DNA from: Planctomycetota bacterium
Lineage (GTDB): Bacteria; Planctomycetota; UBA8108; UBA1146
Assembly (NCBI GenBank): GCA_014240375.1
Contig: JAAZXB010000002.1
Location: 62,001-126,000 of the forward strand
Length of the DNA stretch: 64,000 bases
Direction: 5' to 3'
Part shown: positions 1 to 8,963 of the stretch, in pieces
Layout of the letters: every line of letters begins with the position of its first letter
Position numbering within the stretch: position 1 is the stretch's first letter
Program-made: the position numbers and the translations under genes
The notes under the pieces: generated by a model
The model's input: only the letters and a program-made list of their open reading frames with translations
The model's database searches: none
Told to the model about the DNA's origin: nothing

Positions 1-1469
1 GCATCCATGTCGACGGTGACGCGCATCTTGCCGATCAGCAGGCGCCCATCCGCTCCGTCTCCGGAGGTGGCTACCGTCTGTGGCAAGGTCTGTCCCTCGA
101 AGGGCGGCAGAGCGTCGAGCAGGAGCGCCACGATCAGCTCGCAGCCGTCTCCGTCGTCGGGATCGTCATCGACCTGAACGGCGGTGTACTCGACACCGAC
201 CTGATCGAGGATCGAGCCGTTGAACTCCCAGGAGTCCTCGTGAATCGTCAAGTTACAGTCGTAACAGACGGTAAAGGTGAAACCCTGGATGTAATCGTCT
301 TCGTCAGAGTAGTAGAAGCACAGGTCACCGGTCTGGCCGTGGTAGGCGTAGTTCCCGGCGCCCTCGTCGAAGGCAGTTTCCATCCAGAGGGTGGTGTCTT
401 CGGCGGGATAGGCGATCGGATCGCAGGTAAATGTGCCATTTTCGTGTAACGGTGCCACGGAAAGTCCGCTAACCACGATCACATTATCGAGGGTCGGAGA
501 TCCAAGCGTTCCGTCACTGAGTGTCAATGCACTGGAATCACTGGCAGGAGTCGGCTCACCTTCGACGTATATATTCGCATTGTTGCAAGAGTACGTGTAG
601 GTGGCGATGTGAGTGTCATTTCCCTCGGGAATCGTCTGCCCTTCGAAGGGCGACTGAAAATCGAGGACTACTCCGTAAGTTCCGCCGTTGGGATATGTAT
701 TCGAGATCTCGAACTCAGCACCGGCAGCACTCGCGTCTGCACCAGTGGAAATCCCCTCGAGTGTGATCATTGTTGGATCGTGAGTGATCGCAGTCACGAA
801 CCCCTGAACACCGCCCAGGCTGTTATCGAGCAAGATTCGGGCATCACCAGTGGAACCGGTACCATCCGCGATCGCTGAACCATCCTCGATTCTCATCGTG
901 GCTGGAGGAGGAACCAGAAGGGTCAATGTTCCGCCGTTGAGTCCCAGTCCAGCGCCGGCTCCCACAGACAATCCACCCTGAACGAGAATGTTCGACAGCG
1001 GTGGGTTGTTAAGGGTGTTGTCAGAAAATGAAAAATCAACGTCGGTCTCTACCGAGACGACCGCCATCGGGGTGACGGTCACCATGGCGAGAGCTTGGCC
1101 AGTCCCCGCAGGGATTGAATGGCCGTCAAATGGGTGGTCTGCGTCCACGACGACCCCCAACGTAAATCCACCGGAAAGGATTTCCGGAACGATCAGCTCG
1201 GCATTTGAACTCTCTGTTGCTGTTCCAGCAGTAGACAGGTCTGAAACTGCTGCCATCGAGTCGTCGTATGCGACCGCGATGACAAAGCCCTCGGTCGGTT
1301 CGGTCGAATCGAGGGATATCGACAGAGTTTCCGGAGCCAGGCCTTGAGTACTGGAACTACTGATGTTGAGCGATTGCCCTCCACCAGCGAACACAGAATT
1401 TGAGAGTACCAGAGCGACAATGATCCACGTCAATGCGCGCACCTTGAAGACTGCTTTCGTGAGATACAT
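1..1469 (-). CDS. Secreted cohesin-like repeat protein, C-terminus beyond window edge
   Basis: One open frame runs from an ATG at 1469 to the window edge (489 codons) with no stop. A strong purine-rich ribosome site (AAGGGAGGAG) lies just upstream. Residues 1-28 form a signal peptide ending in SNSVFA, so the product is exported. The rest falls into about three modules of roughly 150 residues, beginning near residues 50, 205 and 340. Each has motifs such as GFVTAITHDPTM and GTYGVVLDF, the same style as the cohesin-like modules in the secreted proteins at 47857-61431. A dockerin-like end would be expected beyond the window but is not seen. The exact function is unknown. A structural, adhesive or matrix role is inference. 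Confidence 0.85.
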   Translation of the reverse strand, partial: MYLTKAVFKVRALTWIIVALVLSNSVFAGGGQSLNISSSSTQGLAPETLSISLDSTEPTEGFVIAVAYDDSMAAVSDLSTAGTATESSNAELIVPEILSGGFTLGVVVDADHPFDGHSIPAGTGQALAMVTVTPMAVVSVETDVDFSFSDNTLNNPPLSNILVQGGLSVGAGAGLGLNGGTLTLLVPPPATMRIEDGSAIADGTGSTGDARILLDNSLGGVQGFVTAITHDPTMITLEGISTGADASAAGAEFEISNTYPNGGTYGVVLDFQSPFEGQTIPEGNDTHIATYTYSCNNANIYVEGEPTPASDSSALTLSDGTLGSPTLDNVIVVSGLSVAPLHENGTFTCDPIAYPAEDTTLWMETAFDEGAGNYAYHGQTGDLCFYYSDEDDYIQGFTFTVCYDCNLTIHEDSWEFNGSILDQVGVEYTAVQVDDDPDDGDGCELIVALLLDALPPFEGQTLPQTVATSGDGADGRLLIGKMRVTVDMD

Positions 1470-2226
1470 GATCTCCTCCCTTGGTCATAATGTAAGAGCC
1501 ACTAAATACAAACACTTTGAATAATCTACTCAGAGTAACAAAGGCGAGCCTTTCATACACTAAACCGCCATCTGTCATTGCCGTTTCCTGAAACACAACC
1601 CCATTCCACAAGGCCAGGATCGAACAGACATACTGCCAAATGACAGCGGTTAGATCTTGGACACACGGCTATCAGACAATACGAAGCACCCCGTGTCAAC
1701 TGTGTAATGTCGTGATTGTCTGCTAGCCGTATCGTCTTTATAGGCATATTAGTTATGCCTGGGCACCTGTACTTGTTAGTCATGAATGGGAGGTCCAGCC
1801 GTGCCTCCAACTCAAACCGTGCCAGGTCGCTCAATTCCCCTACCTTCCGAAGAGGTCCCGACGATGGAGTGAGGTTTTTCAATTTTGAATTACAGGATAG
1901 TTCAGGTTTTTGTCGGGAATAATTTCCGAGAAAAACTCTACTGCTCCATCGAATCCCCCTGGACCATTTCCTTCAATCGAATCAAGAGTGCCCGTAGGGA
2001 ACTCGCTCCGTGATCGTGGGCCAGGAGACCAGCGTGGGCCCCTGCGGCTCCTCTCTGCGGCTCCTCTCTGCGGGACTCCTCAAGGGGCTGGAAGAGGCCC
2101 CTACCCAGGGCAAAAATGTGGTTCGGAAGGGCATTTCATGGGCGCGCAGGCGCCCAGTGGTCGACCAGGGCACTACCGGAGTGTTCGGGGAGGAGTTCTT
2201 GAAGTGACCCACGGTGAAGGATGCGT
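1470..2226. other. Spacer without a recognisable gene
   Basis: No frame here resembles a known protein. The candidate frames overlap on both strands, and their translations look compositionally random. The part near 1490-1560 is AT-rich and should hold the promoter of the minus-strand secreted gene, but I cannot fix a -35/-10 pair with confidence. A 13-bp unit (TGCGGCTCCTCTC) occurs twice in tandem at 2043-2068, followed by a partial third copy. A short hairpin, AGGGGC/GCCCCT, spans 2083-2102. Confidence 0.6.
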
Positions 2227-2408
2227 GCTGGACTCGGAGAGCTGGACTCGGAGAGCTGGACTCGGAGAGCTGGACTCGGAGAGCTGGACTCGGAGAACTG
2301 GACTCGGAGAACTGGGCAACGAGTGCTGGGCAACGAGTGCTGGGCAACGAGTGCTGGGCAACGAGTGCTGGTGAACGAGTGCTGGTGAACGAGTGCTGGT
2401 GAACGAGT
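2227..2408. repeat. 14-bp tandem array, 13 units in three sequence blocks
   Basis: Thirteen contiguous 14-bp units fill exactly 182 bp. Units 1-6 read GCTGGACTCGGAGA (the sixth starts with A). Units 7-10 read GCTGGGCAACGAGT (the first starts with A). Units 11-13 read GCTGGTGAACGAGT. All begin with the same CTGG core, and the variants occur as homogeneous blocks, which suggests expansion by slippage or unequal exchange. Fourteen is not a multiple of three, so the open frames across it are by-products and not a gene. The array lies about 20 bp past the rplQ stop, in the presumed 3' region of the alpha-operon transcript. Confidence 0.95.
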
Positions 2409-2429
2409 GCTGGCCACCAGTGGAAGCGA

Positions 2430-3041
2430 CTACTTGGGCGTTTCTTCCGCTTCGTCACCCTCGGAAGCCTCTTCTGAAGAGGTCTCGCCGTCACCCGCTG
2501 CTTCCTCGGCGATTTCGGCCGCCGGCTCGTCGGAGGATTCTGCGGAATCCTCAACAGCCTCGGTCTCCTCTGCGGAAGCTTCCGCTACCACTGCTGATTC
2601 ACCGGCTGATTCACCGGTCGATTCACCGATGGAACCGCGAGAGCGGCGGTCCCCTTCGGGGTAATCGTCATCCTCACGTACATACCCGAGATAGGCCTGA
2701 ACAGTGGCGTCTCCGAGACGAGGCTTCACCAGGCGCAACACTCGGGTATACCCTCCCGGACGATTACTGTAGTAGGGACCGATCTCATCGAAGAGCACCT
2801 GGACCACATCACGGTCACCGATCAGCGACATCGCTCTTCGGATGTTGTGAACCGTCTTGTTGCGCGAAAGTGAGATCAACTTCTCGATCTTGGGCTGGAT
2901 AAATTTCGCCTTGGTGCGAGTGGTCACAATGTGACCTTTGCCCTGCCATTCGATGACAAAAGCACGCATCAAGTTCTTTGCGAGCGCCTTTCGGTGGCTA
3001 CTCGTCCGATTCAGTTTTTTTCCTGCTACGCGATGACGCAT
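2430..3041 (-). CDS. rplQ: 50S ribosomal protein L17 with acidic tail
   Basis: Residues 1-122 match L17 throughout, from the start MRHRVAGKKLNRTSSHRKAL to a conserved end around GYTRVLRLVKPRLGD. L17 sits near the peptide exit tunnel of the large subunit. It is the last gene of the alpha cluster, 30 bp after rpoA. At 203 residues it is much longer than the usual 115-130. The extra 80 residues (123-203) are rich in Glu, Ser and Ala, contain short GESxGES-type repeats and are strongly acidic. The tail is in frame and the reading frame is intact. Its role is unknown. Confidence 0.97.
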   Translation of the reverse strand: MRHRVAGKKLNRTSSHRKALAKNLMRAFVIEWQGKGHIVTTRTKAKFIQPKIEKLISLSRNKTVHNIRRAMSLIGDRDVVQVLFDEIGPYYSNRPGGYTRVLRLVKPRLGDATVQAYLGYVREDDDYPEGDRRSRGSIGESTGESAGESAVVAEASAEETEAVEDSAESSDEPAAEIAEEAAGDGETSSEEASEGDEAEETPK

Positions 3042-3071
3042 CGAAATACTCCTGCAGCGGGACCCTGGATA

Positions 3072-4061
3072 CTATCCGGGGATCTGACCCAGTTCGAGAT
3101 TGAGATCGACCAATTTCACCTTCAGCTCCTCGAGTGAAGTCTGGCCAAAGTTGCGGATTCTCAGGAGATCATCCTCCCGCAGTCGAATCAGTTCTCTCAG
3201 CGTAGAGATGTTCATCGATTCGAGACAGTTCGACGCCCTCACCGAAAGTTCCAGCTGGGAGAGCGGCATATCGAGTAGTTGCCTGGTCTCATCGTCTTCA
3301 GTCTGAGGCAGTTCGATGTCTGGAATTCTCGGCTGGAGGACTTCCGATCCGAGTTCAAAGTACTTGACCACTGGAGTGAGATGCTTGCGCAAGATCTTTC
3401 CAGATTCAACCAGCACACTGTCAGGATCGACGGTCCCGTTGGTCCAGATTTCCAGGAGCAACTTGTCGTAGTTGGTCAGTTGTCCGACACGAGTCGACTC
3501 GACCCGGTAACGAACCCGGTGAACCGGCGAAAAGGTCGAATCCAACCAGATCAGACCGATGTCCTTCTGGTCTCCCGAATTTTCTGACGCTGTCGTGTAT
3601 CCCCGCCCGATTCGAGCCTTCAGTACCGCCGAAAATTCGACGTCCTGGGTCAGGGTAGCGATGACCTGGTCGGGGTTGTGAACCACAACACCTTCGCCAT
3701 GTTCGATATCTCCTGCCGTGATCACTCCGGCTCCGGACTTTCGAATCGTCATCTCCGCTTCCTCGACCCCACGCAGTTCCACTAGAACCTGCTTGAGATT
3801 GAGAACCACATGAGAGATGTCTTCGAGGACTCCCTCCTTGGTTGCGAACTCATGGTCCACACCATCGATCTTTGCTTGCACAAGAGCAGCACCTTCGATC
3901 GATGAAAGGAGAACTCTCCGCAGGCTATTTCCTACGGTATGTCCAAAACCTCTCTCGAAGGGCTCGATGATGAACTTCCCGTAACTGGAAGAACTCGACT
4001 CCTGCTCGCACTCGACCCGGTTCGGCAGTTCGAATTCTCGCCAACGAACTCGCATCGACAT
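3072..4061 (-). CDS. rpoA: DNA-directed RNA polymerase alpha subunit
   Basis: Alpha dimerises to scaffold beta and beta-prime, and its C-terminal domain contacts promoter DNA and regulators. The N-terminal domain is recognised from GFGHTVGNSLRRVLLSS near residue 36. The C-terminal domain near residues 265-325 carries the helix-hairpin-helix LSVRASNCLESMNI and RNFGQTSLEELKVKL. Length is normal at 329 residues. It lies between rpsD and rplQ, as in most bacteria, and is cotranscribed with them. Confidence 0.98.
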   Translation of the reverse strand: MSMRVRWREFELPNRVECEQESSSSSYGKFIIEPFERGFGHTVGNSLRRVLLSSIEGAALVQAKIDGVDHEFATKEGVLEDISHVVLNLKQVLVELRGVEEAEMTIRKSGAGVITAGDIEHGEGVVVHNPDQVIATLTQDVEFSAVLKARIGRGYTTASENSGDQKDIGLIWLDSTFSPVHRVRYRVESTRVGQLTNYDKLLLEIWTNGTVDPDSVLVESGKILRKHLTPVVKYFELGSEVLQPRIPDIELPQTEDDETRQLLDMPLSQLELSVRASNCLESMNISTLRELIRLREDDLLRIRNFGQTSLEELKVKLVDLNLELGQIPG

Positions 4062-4141
4062 GGGTTGGGCTCCCTTCTCGCGGCAGCGGGGAAATCACCC
4101 CCGCACCACAAGGACTCTTGAATCTAAAAAAAGTCACTCCC

Positions 4142-4768
4142 CTATCGGGAACTGAACTCGACGATGTAGGCCTCCTGGATCGGAATCGCTACATCCTCGC
4201 GGGCGGGAGACCTGGTCACTGTCCCCTTCAACTCCTTGGCATCGAGAGTCAGCCATTCCGGTACGGACCGGCCCTGCTGCCCCTCAATCCTCTCTCTTGC
4301 CAGAGACTCGCTCTTTTTGTGTGCCTTGGGCGAGATCACATCCCCCACCTTGACCAGGTGTGAGGACACATCCAGTTTTCTCCCATTCACGGTAATGTGA
4401 CCGTGGGCAACAAACTGACGAGCCTGACTCCGACTCTCCGCAAAACCGAGCTGGAACACGGCATTGTCCAGTCTTCGCTCCAACAAGATCAGAAGATTTG
4501 CACCCGTGTCCCCGCGCAAGCGGTTCGCCTCGGCAAAGTACTTCCTGAACTGTCTTTCCAGCACACCATAGATCCGCTTCGCTTTCTGTTTCTCGCGCAA
4601 ACGAATGCCATATTCAGATGGACGTCCTCGGCGGAAGCCATGCATGCCAGGTGGATATCCACGCTTGGCAATGGCGCATTTGGCAGTGTGACAGCGTGCC
4701 CCCTTGAGGTACAGGCGATCACCGTCTCGCCGACAGAGTCTACATTTAGGTCCGAGGATACGTGCCAT
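4142..4768 (-). CDS. rpsD: 30S ribosomal protein S4, zinc-binding form
   Basis: S4 is a primary 16S rRNA binder that nucleates assembly of the small-subunit body. The sequence starts MARILGPKCRLCRRDG. Cysteines C9, C12, C26 and C31 form a plausible zinc site, the cysteine-containing variant of S4. The S4 RNA-binding fold is seen around RRLDNAVFQLGFAESRSQAR. Length is 208 residues, as expected. In other bacteria S4 represses the alpha operon by binding its leader; no such site can be shown here. Confidence 0.98.
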   Translation of the reverse strand: MARILGPKCRLCRRDGDRLYLKGARCHTAKCAIAKRGYPPGMHGFRRGRPSEYGIRLREKQKAKRIYGVLERQFRKYFAEANRLRGDTGANLLILLERRLDNAVFQLGFAESRSQARQFVAHGHITVNGRKLDVSSHLVKVGDVISPKAHKKSESLARERIEGQQGRSVPEWLTLDAKELKGTVTRSPAREDVAIPIQEAYIVEFSSR

Positions 4769-4782
4769 GCTATCTCTTCTCC

Positions 4783-5163
4783 TCAGACTCTGCGCTTCTT
4801 GCGCGGTCTACAACCATTATGCGGAAGTGGGGTGACATCCTCGATGGCGAGGATCTCTAACCCGCTCGACTGGATCGCTCGGATCGCCGATTCGCGTCCG
4901 GTTCCAGGTCCCTTGACCCTGAGGTCCACCTGGGTGATTCCCATCTTCTTGGCGGCTGCTGCGCAGTTTTCGGCAGCCCTCTGGGCAGCAAAGGGGGTCG
5001 ATTTACGACTCCCCTTGTACCCCACCGTTCCACCGCTTTGACTCATCAAAGCGTTACCCTCTGCATCCGAGAGGGAGATCACGGTGTTATTGAAGGTCGA
5101 TTTAATGTGGACAATCCCGCGGGAAATGTTCCGCCGGATTTTCTTCTTCGCTGCCTTCGCCAA
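4783..5163 (-). CDS. rpsK: 30S ribosomal protein S11
   Basis: S11 lies on the small-subunit platform near the E site. The 126-residue product matches the family over its length, including the [19 protein letters not shown] block and the C-terminal [18 protein letters not shown]. It sits 14 bp upstream of rpsD and 24 bp after rpsM, consistent with one transcript. Confidence 0.98.
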   Translation of the reverse strand: MAKAAKKKIRRNISRGIVHIKSTFNNTVISLSDAEGNALMSQSGGTVGYKGSRKSTPFAAQRAAENCAAAAKKMGITQVDLRVKGPGTGRESAIRAIQSSGLEILAIEDVTPLPHNGCRPRKKRRV

Positions 5164-5187
5164 TTCACTGTCTCCGATTCGAGGTGG

Positions 5188-5556
5188 TTACTTTTTCTTC
5201 TTCGCCACGGTTCGAGCGGGGCCCTTACGGGTCCTCGCATTGTTTCGAGTATTCTGACCACGAACCGGCAGACCCCGGCGATGGCGAATTCCTCGGTAAC
5301 ACGCAATTTCTTTCAGTCGAGCGATGTTCTGCTGAACCTGTCGACGCAACTGCCCCTCGACGACGTAGGAGTCCTGGATCACCGTGGTGATACGACTCAC
5401 TTCATCTTCACTGAGATCTCTCGACTTGATCTCCGGCGCAATGCCGGCAGCCGCGCAGATCTCCATGGCAATCTTGTTCCCGATCCCGTAGAGATAAGTT
5501 AACGCCACATGGACGCGCTTATTCGGCGGAATGTCGACACCTTGAATTCTTGGCAT
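5188..5556 (-). CDS. rpsM: 30S ribosomal protein S13
   Basis: S13 is in the small-subunit head and contacts the P-site tRNA and the large subunit. The product is 122 residues. It shows the start [20 protein letters not shown], the helix-hairpin-helix region [12 protein letters not shown], and the basic C-terminal tail [19 protein letters not shown] that reaches tRNA. It follows rpmJ as in most alpha clusters. Confidence 0.98.
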   Translation of the reverse strand: MPRIQGVDIPPNKRVHVALTYLYGIGNKIAMEICAAAGIAPEIKSRDLSEDEVSRITTVIQDSYVVEGQLRRQVQQNIARLKEIACYRGIRHRRGLPVRGQNTRNNARTRKGPARTVAKKKK

Positions 5557-5624
5557 ACTACGACCCGATCTTACTACTTCATGTCCACTTGGCGGCTGAT
5601 CTTAGCCGCGCCCAGCTGGACGAT

Positions 5625-5741
5625 TTATTTTCCTTGTCTCTGCTTGTGACGAGGGTTCAAACAGATGATTCGTAGGACTCCCTTTCTGCGGATCAACTTG
5701 CAGTTTTCGCAGATCCGTTTGACGGAAGATCTTACCTTCAT
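5625..5741 (-). CDS. rpmJ: 50S ribosomal protein L36
   Basis: A 38-codon gene starts [14 protein letters not shown] and ends HKQRQGK. The zinc ligands C11, C14, C27 and H32 are all present, so this is the zinc-binding L36 form, which helps order 23S rRNA in the large subunit. It is the first gene of the alpha cluster and follows a 400-bp spacer after map that contains a promoter. The usual neighbour infA is not present. Confidence 0.97.
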   Translation of the reverse strand: MKVRSSVKRICENCKLIRRKGVLRIICLNPRHKQRQGK

Positions 5742-5892
5742 CGTGTCCCCTCTCTCGCTACACGGAAGAACATCTTCATGACTCCTCTTGAGGAGGCTTC
5801 GATGTTCTCCACACCCTGCACGAACCGGATGCAGACACCTGGTTCCTTCTCGACTCGTTTGTCTGCCACTGAACTCTCTGCCACCCCGCCAC

Positions 5893-5956
5893 CGTCGCTC
5901 CGAAAAACCGTCGCTCCGAAAAACCGTCGCTCCGAAAAACCGTCGCTCCGGAAAGA
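5893..5956. repeat. 16-bp tandem repeat, three perfect units plus a decayed fourth
   Basis: CGTCGCTCCGAAAAAC occurs three times back to back (5893-5940), followed by a fourth copy with a changed end (CGTCGCTCCGGAAAGA). It lies in the rpmJ leader, downstream of the candidate promoter. Confidence 0.95.
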
Positions 5957-6053
5957 AGAGCAGGCTGACCGTTCACAGACGGATCCCAGTACCGACTTCC
6001 ACCCGGAAATCGGAATGAAACAACCCGTCCTCCCTGGTCAAGGGGAAGCGAGG

Positions 6054-6083
6054 AATATACTGATAGGAGCCGTCAACCGTCAA
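6054..6083 (-). promoter_or_regulatory. Candidate sigma-70-type promoter for the rpmJ-rplQ cluster
   Basis: On the minus strand TTGACG (6083-6078) is followed after 18 bp by TATATT (6059-6054). A second TTGACG lies 7 bp further downstream. The start of transcription would be near 6047, about 300 nt before rpmJ. This is a motif match by eye, with no direct evidence of use. Confidence 0.5.
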
Positions 6084-6149
6084 GTCGCATCCCATTAATT
6101 CCACTATATTTCCGACAATTTCGTGGGAGATCCGGGCAGACCGAGACAA

Positions 6150-6947
6150 TTACTGACCAGGGGTCCCTGGAATCGGCGGCCAGGCCTCCCCAGGCGCCAG
6201 TGTGAGGACCCTGGGGCCCTCTTCCGTCACTGCCACCGTATGTTCGCAGTGTGCGGAGACCTCCGAATCTACCGTCACTACGGTCCAGCCGTCATCGAGG
6301 GTGTAGACATCCCCGGTTCCGCCATTGACCATCGGCTCGATGGCCAGAACCAATCCGGGGCGAAGTTCTAAGTCGTTCTGTTTGAGGCTCTTGGTGACGA
6401 AATTCGGCACCTGCGGCTCCTCGTGCATTTCTCGACCGATGCCGTGTCCCACGTACTTCTCCACCAGGCCCAGTTTTGCACCTCGAATGCTGGTTTCAAT
6501 CGCCTGAACCAGTTCGACCAGGGTGTTCCCCGGGGTGGCTGCGGCGATCCCCGCCGCCAGTGCTTCCCGACACACCTCCAGCGTCCGGATCGCCGAACGA
6601 GACCCCTCTCCGATCAGAAAAGAGCGTGCCGAATCTCCGCAGAAGCCATCGGCCCCGATTCCGATATCGATGGAGACCAGATCTCCATCCTGCAACTTTC
6701 TCGGACCCGGAATCCCATGGACCACCTGCTCATTGACCGAGATGCAGGAATGGGCGGGAAATCCGTGATAACCAAGGAATAGCGGCTTACCACCCAGATC
6801 GTGAACGCTATCGCGAACCGCTTCATCGATCTCGATGGTCGGGGTGCCCGGAACAATCAGCGGCTGGATCGCCTGGAATGTGAGGGCAACCATCTCACCG
6901 GCGACCGCCATACGTTCGATTTCTCGTGGTGATTTGAACTGGATCAC
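6150..6947 (-). CDS. map: Methionine aminopeptidase, type I
   Basis: The enzyme removes the N-terminal methionine from new proteins. The five metal ligands are all visible: D94, D105, H168, E204 and E235. Other conserved blocks are NEQVVHGIP with H78 and GHGIGREMHEEPQVPNF. At 265 residues it is a normal type I enzyme without an N-terminal zinc extension. The start is GTG, which overlaps the adk stop by four bases (GTGA), so translation is probably coupled. The adk-map pair within the spc cluster is typical. Confidence 0.97.
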   Translation of the reverse strand: MIQFKSPREIERMAVAGEMVALTFQAIQPLIVPGTPTIEIDEAVRDSVHDLGGKPLFLGYHGFPAHSCISVNEQVVHGIPGPRKLQDGDLVSIDIGIGADGFCGDSARSFLIGEGSRSAIRTLEVCREALAAGIAAATPGNTLVELVQAIETSIRGAKLGLVEKYVGHGIGREMHEEPQVPNFVTKSLKQNDLELRPGLVLAIEPMVNGGTGDVYTLDDGWTVVTVDSEVSAHCEHTVAVTEEGPRVLTLAPGEAWPPIPGTPGQ

Positions 6948-7597
6948 TTGTGAAGCCCCAGAGCCCCTTGCAAATCGACTCCGACCTGATCGATCGACTG
7001 GCCACCGTCGACCACGACCAAACGGCCCTGAGAGCGGAAGCGCTCCACCAGAGGCCCAGTCTCTCGCTGATAAACATCGAGCCTCTTGAGGATGGCATCC
7101 TCGGAATCATCGCTGCGCTGGTAGATCTCACATTCCGCACCTTGACTGCAGGTACCGTGCAGTGGAGGAGGTGCAAACTCGATATGAAAGGTATTTCCGC
7201 ACTTCCGACAAACACGGCGACCGCCGAGACGACGAACCAGTTCTGCCGAGTCACACTCGAAGAAGACGACATGATCGAGCGTCAATTCCAGTGTCGAGAG
7301 CAGCCCCCCGAGGGCCGCACCCTGCTCCAGATTTCGTGGATATCCGTCGAGCAACCAGCCGCTAGCGGCGTCCTGTTCGGCGAAGCGATCTTCCACCAGT
7401 TTCAGGACCACGGCATCCGGGACCAGGTCTCCGGCGTCCATGAACTTCTTCGCTTCGAGTCCGGTCGTGGTTCCACGTCCCAGTGCATCTCGAAGGATGG
7501 CACCCGTCGAGATGTGAGGGATCTCCAGTTGCAGGGCTAGACCCTCTGCCTGGGTCCCTTTTCCCACTCCCGGTGGCCCGAGGAAGACAAGCCGCAT
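6944..7597 (-). CDS. adk: Adenylate kinase
   Basis: Adenylate kinase interconverts ATP + AMP and 2 ADP. The P-loop GPPGVGKGT lies at residues 7-15 when the ATG at 7597 is taken as start; a longer TTG-started frame would overlap secY and adds nothing conserved. The lid region contains cysteines in CRKC and CSQGAEC, suggesting a metal-stabilised long-form lid. Length is 217 residues. The gene begins 4 bp after secY and overlaps map. Confidence 0.96.
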   Translation of the reverse strand: MRLVFLGPPGVGKGTQAEGLALQLEIPHISTGAILRDALGRGTTTGLEAKKFMDAGDLVPDAVVLKLVEDRFAEQDAASGWLLDGYPRNLEQGAALGGLLSTLELTLDHVVFFECDSAELVRRLGGRRVCRKCGNTFHIEFAPPPLHGTCSQGAECEIYQRSDDSEDAILKRLDVYQRETGPLVERFRSQGRLVVVDGGQSIDQVGVDLQGALGLHK

Positions 7598-7601
7598 CGG
7601 A

Positions 7602-8954
7602 CTATCGATCCCTCGAGGCGGCTCCCGACCGTCCCTTACGAGGAGCGACAAATCCCTCGTACTGGCGGGCGAGTAGTTGAGCTTCGATCTTGTCTACCAG
7701 ATCCAGTGCAACACCCACCACGATGAGGATGGCAGTTCCGCCCATCATCTCTGTGACCGAACTTGCTCCCGTGCCTCCGAGACTGAGCAACTGCGGAATC
7801 AATGCGATCACCGCCAGGAAAACAGCCCCGGCCAGCGTGATGCGAGCGAAGACTTGTTGCAGGTACTCGGCAGTTTTTCGGCCTGGTCGGATCCCTGGGA
7901 CAAAGGAACCATGTTCCTTCATATTGTCGGCGATCTCGACCGGGTTGTAGTAGAGAGAGGTCCAGAAATAGGTGAAGAAACCGATCATCCCGACATACAA
8001 CATCAGGTACCAGAAGGTTCCCGCCTGTAGCAATGCAGCGAACCCCTCGGCACCAGGAATCATCGCCAGGCCAAGACTCGGCACCATCAGCAATGACTGG
8101 GCGAAGATGATGGGCAGCACTCCTGCACTGTTGACCCGGATCGGCATGTAATGCCGCTGGCTCCCGGCCCCTTTGACAGTTCTTGCGTTCTGAATCGGGA
8201 TCCGTCGTTGTCCCTTGGTGATGTAAACCACTGCAGCGACGATGGCGAAGAAGAGTCCGAGTAGTGACGCGATTTTCAGGACGAAGAAGGGTCTCTCATC
8301 CACACCCAGTAGCTTCCACTGGGCACTGAACTGCGGGATCGCACTGGGAAGGTAGGAGACGATACCCGCCATGATCATCAGCGAGATTCCATTCCCGATA
8401 CCATTCTCGGTGATCTTTTCGCCGAGCCACATCAGGAACAAGGTGCCAGAGGTCAAAACCATCACTTGCAGCACACCGAGTACAAATCCACCCTCGGAGA
8501 CCGCCACTCCATTACCCAGGAAATCGGGGCTGTTGATCGCAGTATGGACCAGGATTCCCTGCAACAGGCAGAACAGTACCGTCGAGTAACGGGTCCAGCG
8601 GGCGATGACCTTGCGACCCGATTCGCCCTCCTTCTGCAACTCTTCGAGACGAGGGAACACCTTGGTCATCAAGGAGAAGATGATGGAAGCACTGATGTAC
8701 GGCATGATCCCAAGGGAGAACACGGTCGCATTGCGGAGATTGCCCCCGGTCAGCATGCTGGTCATTCCGATGAACTGGAGGATTCCACCACCAGAATCTG
8801 GGCCATCCGCCAATGCGTCCTGGATGACGTCTACCCGGATACCGGGCAGGTAAATCCAGAAGCCGATCCGGTAGATCGCCAGCGCCATCAGAGTAAAACC
8901 TACCCTGCGTCTGAGATCCGGAATCGCAATGATGTTCGCTATCGCCTTGAACAT
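7602..8954 (-). CDS. secY: Protein translocase subunit SecY
   Basis: SecY is the channel of the Sec translocon in the inner membrane. The 450-residue product has about ten hydrophobic segments. Conserved blocks include GIMPYISASIIFSL (second helix) and the cytoplasmic loop TKGQRRIPIQ near residue 245. The C-terminal tail is basic. It lies between rplO and adk, its normal place, and its partner SecE is encoded at 33864. Confidence 0.98.
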   Translation of the reverse strand: MFKAIANIIAIPDLRRRVGFTLMALAIYRIGFWIYLPGIRVDVIQDALADGPDSGGGILQFIGMTSMLTGGNLRNATVFSLGIMPYISASIIFSLMTKVFPRLEELQKEGESGRKVIARWTRYSTVLFCLLQGILVHTAINSPDFLGNGVAVSEGGFVLGVLQVMVLTSGTLFLMWLGEKITENGIGNGISLMIMAGIVSYLPSAIPQFSAQWKLLGVDERPFFVLKIASLLGLFFAIVAAVVYITKGQRRIPIQNARTVKGAGSQRHYMPIRVNSAGVLPIIFAQSLLMVPSLGLAMIPGAEGFAALLQAGTFWYLMLYVGMIGFFTYFWTSLYYNPVEIADNMKEHGSFVPGIRPGRKTAEYLQQVFARITLAGAVFLAVIALIPQLLSLGGTGASSVTEMMGGTAILIVVGVALDLVDKIEAQLLARQYEGFVAPRKGRSGAASRDR

Positions 8955-8963
8955 GAAGCTCCC

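Larger units (their letters stand above)
5742..6149 (-). other. Spacer/leader between map and rpmJ
   Basis: No protein gene is recognisable, and infA, often found here, is missing. The spacer contains a promoter-like pair at 6054-6083 and a 16-bp tandem repeat at 5893-5956. If that promoter is used, the rpmJ transcript has a leader of about 300 nt that includes the repeats. Confidence 0.6.

Noticed and set aside
2227-2408. CRISPR array
   Set aside because: The units are directly tandem without unique spacers, and there is no cas gene in the window.
1910-2554. Several 60-190 codon frames across the 14-bp array on both strands
   Set aside because: A 14-bp period is read in all three frames and yields repeated tetra- or pentapeptides. 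There are no ribosome sites or conserved features.
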